Source: Agapanthus africanus (lineage: Eukaryota > Streptophyta > Magnoliopsida > Asparagales > Amaryllidaceae). Taken from it: 64,000 bases of DNA. Position 1 is the stretch's first letter. Every line of letters starts with the position of its first letter. The DNA lies in the NCBI GenBank assembly GCA_030015575.1, contig JASDDO010000006.1, positions 317,426,361 through 317,490,360 of the forward strand, written 5' to 3'. Shown here one piece after another: positions 57,732-64,000 of the stretch. Position numbers and translations under genes: made by a program. Under the pieces are notes generated by a model. The model made no database searches and was not told the DNA's origin. It saw nothing but the letters and a program-made list of their open reading frames with translations.

Positions 57732-58655
57732 TTTATGACATGGACGGTCAATGCTGCCCTTCTAGCGACTTGGAAGTTCGATGCTGCCCTTTTTGCGACT
57801 TGGACGGTCGGTGCTGCCCTTTTAGCGACGTGGACGGTCGATGCTGCCCTTTTAGCGACGTGGACGGTCGATGCTGCCCTTTTTGCGACTTGGACGGTCG
57901 ATGCTGCCCTTTTTTGCAACGTGGACGGTCGATGCTGCCCTTTTTTGCAACGTGGATGGTCGGTGCAGCCATTTTTGCGACTTGGACGGTCGGTGCTGCC
58001 ATTTTAGCGACGTGGACGGTCGGTGCTGCCCTTTTTGCGACTTGGACGGTCGGTGCTGCCCTTTTTGCGACTTGGACGGTCGATGCTGCCCTTTTAGCCA
58101 CGTGGACGGTCGATGCTGCCATTTTAGCCACGTGGACGGTCGGTGCTGCCCTTTTTGCGACTTAGACGGTCGGTGCTGCCCTTTTTGCGACTTGGACGAT
58201 CGGTGCTTCCCTTTTTGCGACTTGGACGGTCGGTGCTGCCCTTTTTGCGACTTGGACGGTCGATGCTGCCCTTTTTGCGACTTGGACGGTCGATGCTGCC
58301 CTTTTTGTGACTTGGACGGTTGATGCTGCCATTTTAGCGACGTGGACGGTTGGTGCTGCCATTTTAACGACTTGGACGGTCGGTGCTGCCCTTTTTGCGA
58401 CTTGGACGGTCGATGCTGCCCTTTTTGCGACTTGGAAGGTCGTTGCTGCCCTTTTAGCGACGTGACGGTCGTTGCTGCCCTTTTAGCGATGTGGACGGTC
58501 GATGCTGCCATTTTAACGACTTGGACGGTCGGTGCTGCCCTTTTTGCGACTTGGACGGTCGGTGCTGCCCTTTTTGCAACTTGGATGGTCGTTGCTGCCC
58601 TTTTAGCGACGTGGACGGTCGATGCTGCCATTTTAGCGACGTGGACGGTCGATTC
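57732..58655. repeat. Tat-B 30-bp tandem array (about 30 units)
   Basis: Units close to CGACTTGGACGGTCGGTGCTGCCCTTTTTG are repeated head to tail. Two main variants alternate irregularly: CTTTTTGCGACTTGGACGG and CTTTTAGCGACGTGGACGG. As the unit length is a multiple of three, reading frames stay open for hundreds of bases on both strands. This is a repeat effect, not evidence for a protein. Tandem arrays between pol and the 3' LTR are well known in the Tat/Ogre lineage. Confidence 0.95.
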
Positions 58656-58759
58656 TGGATTTGACTTGCCCCGCTTCTTGCGGCGTCAGGGATGAAGTTG
58701 ACTTGTTTCCGAGGTGGAATTTGATTCTGCCAGGGAGGTCATTGGTTGTTTTGCTGACT

Positions 58760-60010
58760 TTATGTGATTTGGGTTGACATCAGCATCGCTACGCTGGAAT
58801 ATGGTACCAGGAGCGAATCATCATTTGTCATGACAGGATTTGGGGATTTTGGTTTTGGTTTGGCATCAGCATCGCTGCACTGGAATATGGTACCAGCAGC
58901 GAATCATCATCTGCCATGAGGAGATTTCCCTCGTTCCCAGTTTAACGACTTAGGGGGTCATTTGTTCCCAGTTTAACGACTTAGGGGTCATCTGTTCCCA
59001 GTTTAACGACTTAGAGGTCATCCGTTCCCAGTTTAAAGACTTAGGGGTCTATTGGATTGGAGTTTGGGATTTTGGGGTTAGGGTAGGCATCAACGTTGCT
59101 AACACTGAAGCACACGTGCTAGGAGCAATTTATCATTTGCCTATTCCTGTTGGGGGAACGATGGCTTAGGAGACAGGTTTAGATCCCTATCACCTAAGAC
59201 TTTTCAATTTTATGGGCCGCGAGGGTCCCATACGAGTCGTAAGGATCCCGCAGGTGTATTTTCTCCTTAGGAGTCGTGAGGACTCCTAAATGTGTTTTTC
59301 CTTTATGAGTCGTAAGGATCCCACAAAGGTTTGTTCTCCTCATGTATCGTGAGGACACATGAGTGGGTCTTCTCAATGGAGCATAATTCCAAAGGCGGAG
59401 ACCAGCCGCGCAACTGGTGATTATGGTGGGGCATGGGTATGACGAGAATTATTTGAGCCCGTGGATTGTATACGGCAGTCAATTTGGGGACTGGCCGTAG
59501 GGCTGGAGAATTTTGATAAATTGGATTTTGGTTGGCGTCTGCATCGCTACACTGGAATATGGTACCAGGAGCGACTCATTATTCGCCGTTTGGGGACTTG
59601 GAATTTGGATCTTGTTTGGCATCAGCATTGCTGCACTGCAATAATGCCAGGAGCAACTCATCATTTGCCTTGGGAGGACTTGGGATTTGGGTTTTTGGTC
59701 GGCATCAGCACCGCTAACACTGAAGCGAAATGCCAGGAGCGACTCATCAGTTGCCGTTTCCCGTTGGGGAACGATGGCTTATGAGACAGGTTTGGGTCCC
59801 TATCACCTAAGGCTTTTCAATTTTATAAGCCGTGAGGGTCTCATAAAAGCATTTTCTCCCTACGAGTCGAGAGGATCTCGCAGGTGTATGTTCTCCTTAG
59901 GAATCGTGAGGATTCCTAAGTGTGTTGCTCCTTTGTGAGTCGTAAGGATCTCACGCAGAGGTTTTCTCCTCACAAGGTCGAGAGGACTTTGTGGGTGTAT
60001 TTCATCTCTT
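58760..60010. repeat. Tat-B complex repeat domain (two long diverged copies)
   Basis: A block containing GGCATCAGCATCGCTGCACTGGAATATGGTACCAG..GCGA recurs at about 58775, 58862, 59535, 59620 and 59700. A second block (GGCTTAGGAGACAGGTTTAGATCCCTATCACCTAAG, then AGTCGTAAGGATCC/AGTCGTGAGGACTCC units) occurs at 59163-59365 and 59777-60000. Between them are four copies of GTTCCCAGTTTAACGACTTAGGGGTCA (58938-59050). The larger unit seems duplicated with a period of about 610 bp. It is non-coding. Confidence 0.8.
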
Positions 60011-60091
60011 TTCACGAGTTTGCGCCCTTTCGGGTTTTCACAAACTCGCCGGTAGTCCTGCTGTTTTTACTCACGGAGCCCTTTCCGGTTT

Positions 60092-63000
60092 TCATCCGTG
60101 CCCGTTTTGCTTGTGGACATACTCTTTTTTTTTTCTTTTTTTTCTTTTTTTTTGCCGCTGGTGGGATTTTAAAAGTAGTCTCACCGGCAGGATTTGGGAG
60201 AGATAGGGGTCATTTACGCCCGTGGATTGTATACGGTTTTGCAGGATGTATGATCCAGACCGTAGGGCTGATGTTCTCAATTCGCCTGCGACTTGGAGCA
60301 TACACGTGTAATATTTCTTGAGATATCGGCCATTGATGGGTGGCATGGGCCTTTCTCCCTTGGCACTTATTAGTTGATAGGATCCTCCGTCGAACACTTT
60401 CTCGATGACGTATGGTCCTTCCCAGTTTAGCTCGAATTTTCCCTTGGCATGTCGATTGGGGATGATCGGTCTTTTGAGGACCAACACCAATTAACTTTTC
60501 TTGAAAGCGCGGAGATGGGTTATCTTGTCATAGGCCCGTGACATTTGGGCTCGGTATAGCTCCAGATTTTGCTGCACCGCGAGCCTCTTTTCTTTGAGGG
60601 CATCGAGCTCTTCAAGTTGAAGGAGCACGTTTTCCTCCTCCGTCAACTCGTGCTGGACGGCCATTCTTAAGCTTGGAACTTCAACTTCGAGGGGGAGAAC
60701 CGCCTCCACTCCGAAGAGCAATGAGTATGGAGTGGACTGAGTTGGAGTACGGTGCGTGGTACGATATGCCCACAACGCCTCGTGAAGTTTGAGATTCCAG
60801 TCTCTCTTGTTGGCTGAAGCATTTTTCCTCAGGAGCTTGCATAGAGTCTTATTGAAGGCTTCGGCTAGCCCATTGACTCTTGGATTATAGATGGAGGAAT
60901 ATTTTCAGTCTATCTTGTGCTGAGTAGCGAACCTTGAGACATTGAAGCTCTTGAAAGAAGGCTCGTTGTCAGAAATGATTCTTCTTGGTGTACCGAAGCG
61001 GTATAGAATATTATGCTGGAAGAATGTCAGAATATCTTTTGTCTTGATTTCTTTTAGTGGGACAGCTTCAGCCCATCTGGAGAAGTAGTCTGTCGCGGCC
61101 AGTATGAACCGGTGGCCTTTGGATGATGGAGGATCAATTGGGCCAACAATGTCGGTGCCCCAGACTTCGAAGGGCCACGACGCCACCGTAGGATGCAATA
61201 GATTGGGATGCTTGTGAATGAAATCACCATGGATTTGGCAGATCTGACATTTCTTTGCATGCTCTCCGCAATCCCGTATCATGGTGGACCAGTAATACCC
61301 AAGCCGTTTGATTTGAAGTCGCATCTTGGGGCCAGATTGGTGAGCACCACAAACGCCCGAGTGAACATCTTTCATGACCTTTTGGGCTTCGACCAATGAC
61401 AGACACCTGAGCCAGAGTTGGTCATATGACCTGCGGTGTAACGTGTCATTTACAAACACGTATCGGAGAGCTCTTTTCTTTAGCTGAATCCTCGCAGATT
61501 TTTCTTCGGGCAGCTTGTCGTATCGGAGGTACTCTATGAAGGGTTCTCTCCAATCGGGCTCGTCTTGGATGATCGAAGTTTCTTCGGCAGGACTGCTCTT
61601 CTGTTCCGCGCTTTCCTCTTCTTGTAGAGAGACTGGGGGTAGAATTTGCCGGCTCCTGACTGTGATCAGAATTTCGTCCATATCAGGATCAGCCAGCTCC
61701 TTGGCTAAGCGAGCGAGTACGTCAGCCTTTCCGTTTAACGCTCTAGGGACTCTCGTTAGTTCAATGTGAGTGAACCGTTTCATGAGTTCCACCACCCGGT
61801 TTATGTACCGAGCTAACTCGGGTTTGTATATCTTATAGTCGCCGCTTACTTGGTTGACAACAAGCTGAGAGTCACAGTAAACCCGTATCCGAAGGATTTC
61901 CATTTCTATGGCGAGCTCGAGACCAGCTATCAGAGCTTCATACTCGGCCTCATTGTTTGTGCGAGGCTCGGTGAGAGCAAAAGAATGTCGTAGGGTTTCC
62001 ATTGATGGCGTGATGAACACCAATCATATCCCTGCTTTTATCTCCGGGATGCTTGATTTACTGGAGGTCCTTATTGATGAGGCCCCATCGAAGTAGAGCT
62101 CCCAACATGGCTTGTCATTCTCGAGATGCAGCACTTGTTCGTCGGGTAACTCGCAATTGAGTGGTGACTCTTCTGGTATGGGATGAGCAGCGAGAAAGTC
62201 TGCAAGAGCCTACCCTTTTACCGCTTTCTGAGAAGTATAAACTATGTCAAACTCAAGTAGCATAACAGCCCATCTTGCCATTCTGCCGGCTAGGCTTGCT
62301 TTGGTCATCAAGTGTTTGAGCGGGTCGACCTTGGAGATCAGTATAACCCGATGAGCGAGCAGATAGTGCCTCAGCTTCTTCACAGCAAATATCAGAGCCA
62401 GGCATTGCTTTTCGATCGGGGAATAGTTGTGTTCCGTCCCGACTAAAGTTCGACTGAGGTAGTAGAGGGCATTTTCTTTCCCCCCTCGTTATTCTGGGCA
62501 AGGAGCGCGCCGAGTGACTCATCTAGCGCGGCAGTGTAGAGAATCAGCGGTTTATCTGGAATGGGAGCGGCCAGCACTGGAGGGTGCAACAAGTACTGTT
62601 TGATGCTTTCAAACGCTGCTTAACATTCGGCATCCCAGATAAAAGGAGCTCCTTTCTTCATGAGCTTTGAGAAGGGCCTACATCTCCCCGATAAATTTGA
62701 GATAAACCTTCGTATATAAGCAAGCTTGCCTTGAAAATATCTTAGCTGCGTCAGACTCTTCGGAGGCGGCATCTCCATGATGGCCTTTATCTTTGATGGG
62801 TCAACTTCGATCCCTCGATGTCGGACTATGAAGCCTAGGAATTTTCCCGATGACACGCCAAAAGCGCACTTTAAAGGATTCATCTTCAGATCGTATTTCC
62901 TCAGTCTGCTGAGAACGGTCCTAAGATCTTGGATATGGTCGGCCTTGGCTTTAGTCTTGACGACCAGATCATCAACATAGCATTCGACGACTTTATGGAT

Positions 63001-63990
63001 TAGGTCTTCAAAGATATTAGTCATTGCCCTTTGATACGTAGCACCTGCATTCTTCAGTCCAATCGACATTACCTTGTAGCAATATATTCCGATCGGGGTT
63101 CGTAATGCCGTGTGTTTCTCATCCTCAGGCGACATCTTGATCTGATTATATCCAGATGAGCCATCCATAAAGGTGAACAACTCGTAATTTGAGGTGTCAT
63201 CGACCATCATTTCCATGACCGGTAGCGGAAAGTCGTCTTTAGGACATGCCTTGTTGAGATCCCTGAAATCGACACAAACTCGGATCTGCCCATTTTTCTT
63301 CTTTACTAGGACTATGCATGCGATCCAGTCCGCATATTTCTCTTCCCTGATGAAGCCGGCATCGATGAGCTTCTTGGTTTCCTCGATAACCTTTTCTTCT
63401 AGTTCCCTTCTCATTCTTCGAGGAGCTTGTTTGACTGGCTTAGCATTAGGAGATATAGCCAGCTTATGCACGACCACTTCAGGGGAAAGGCCAGGCATTT
63501 CTTTGTATGTCCACGCGAAGCAGTCGACGAACTCATGCAGCAGGGCAATTATCTGCTCTTTCATTTCCTCCGATAAGAGTGAGCTGATGTAAGTCGGCTT
63601 TGGATCATCGGGCATTCCTAAGTCAATCTCGGTTAGCTCGTCAAAGGTTGCTTGTTCACCATCTTCGAGCTCTTGAGGAGCTTCTTCTGGCTCGGTTAGC
63701 TCGTCTTCATCATTTGACTCTTCGCTGGCTTCCCCAATATGGGTCATATAGCATGCCTTAGAATCAGGCTGGATGAAACCTATGCCCCGCCTATCTGGAA
63801 TTCGTCCATCGATGAGTGCTCGGACCTGAGGTGGATGCCATAGCCTTTCGTGAAACTTTGCTTCGGACTCCGTTTGATATAACCGACATCCGCACTTTTT
63901 AAAGTATTCCCGCATCTCGGGCGCATAGTATCTGGGATTGAGGACGGGTCTTATGCCTCTCTCATATGAAAGGGACGCGACAGACAAATC
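60092..63990 (-). CDS. Tat-B pol: reverse transcriptase, RNase H, second RNase H, integrase (broken)
   Basis: Minus-strand order from high to low coordinate: reverse transcriptase (63990-62620) with [31 protein letters not shown] and [16 protein letters not shown]; a Ty3-type RNase H (about 62600-62230) with [16 protein letters not shown] and [18 protein letters not shown]; an archaeal-type RNase H (62023-61690) with [16 protein letters not shown] and [16 protein letters not shown]; integrase (61450-60490) with [36 protein letters not shown] and IISDNEPSF; and the C-terminal [21 protein letters not shown] (about 60440). The extra RNase H is the Tat-lineage hallmark. The frame is broken in about four places. 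Protease and gag lie beyond the window. Confidence 0.9.
60121..60157. repeat. T-rich low-complexity tract
   Basis: A poly-T tract with scattered C, just downstream of the integrase C-terminus in Tat-B. It makes a Lys-rich tail when read on the minus strand. Confidence 0.85.
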
Positions 63991-64000
63991 GTCCGGGTGC

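Larger units (their letters stand above)
43879..64000 (-). mobile_element. Tat-B: Tat/Retand-type Ty3/gypsy element, split by Athila, runs off right edge
   Basis: In + coordinates this element comprises its 3' LTR (43879-45331 continued at 57367-57491, about 1.58 kb in total), the polypurine tract (57492-57506), a large tandem-repeat domain (57600-60050) and pol (about 60092-63990, minus strand). The 5' part, gag and the other LTR are outside the window. The LTR reads TGTTGGGGTAAAAATTTACACC at its start and CACCCTACA at its end on the minus strand. Two RNase H domains mark the Tat lineage. It inserted into the Copia element at about 43878. Pol is broken in about four places. Confidence 0.85.

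Noticed and set aside
57732-58655. CRISPR array or repeat-protein gene
   Set aside because: The 30-bp units are contiguous without spacers and there are no cas-like genes in this plant sequence. The long frames on both strands follow from a unit length divisible by three.

Overview
This window is nuclear DNA of a flowering plant. Two intron-bearing host genes (a fimbrin and a fasciclin-like arabinogalactan protein, both on the minus strand) lie in AT-rich, microsatellite-dotted sequence. Around them are typical angiosperm LTR retrotransposons: Cassandra, Athila, Tat/Retand and Copia. I see no prokaryotic, organellar or CRISPR content. I cannot name the species from sequence alone.

Layout. 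(1) 1-7.4 kb is gene-free. A decayed long-LTR remnant with a Tekay-like TGTCACGACC-type end near 6624 surrounds a Cassandra element at 2087-4076. The Cassandra is a chain of five LTRs and four 75-bp internal segments between TTTAT target duplications, and each LTR carries a 65-bp piece of 5S rRNA. (2) 7.4-17.9 kb is a complete fimbrin gene with 14 coding exons (665 codons plus stop) and a probable non-coding first exon. Its introns hold two Mutator-like MITEs and a miniature LTR (TRIM) element. (3) 18-21.6 kb is intergenic with a hAT-like non-autonomous element. (4) 21.6-24.2 kb is the FLA gene, with a probable 1.7-kb 5'UTR intron (containing a TRIM-like remnant and a LINE 3' end) and a TATA box near 24190. 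(5) 25.68-34.03 kb is a minus-oriented, non-autonomous Tat-type element (Tat-A) with CTTTC target duplications. It has gag, an 83-bp tandem array and an opposite-strand extra gene, but no recognisable pol. (6) 34-38.7 kb is intergenic, with a possible SIRE-like LTR fragment.

(7) 38.7-64 kb is a nest of four LTR elements. A partial Tat-type element (Tat-C, from 38706) is broken at about 40389 by a minus-oriented Copia (LTR 40390-42593). The Copia is split at about 43878 by a minus-oriented Tat/Retand element (Tat-B), whose own LTR is split at 45331 by a 12.03-kb Athila with GGAGG target duplications. Tat-B resumes at 57362 with its polypurine tract, large tandem-repeat domains and a pol with two RNase H domains, and runs off the right edge.

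The two host genes have unrelated jobs: actin bundling in the cytoplasm, and a GPI-anchored cell-surface/wall glycoprotein. The rest is a record of retroelement turnover. The most unusual items are the tandem 5S-bearing Cassandra chain, the antisense gene plus internal satellite in Tat-A, the 30-bp array open on both strands in Tat-B, and the repeated GC palindromes shared by the Athila LTR and leader. All exon boundaries and element limits were read by eye; no database comparison was possible.
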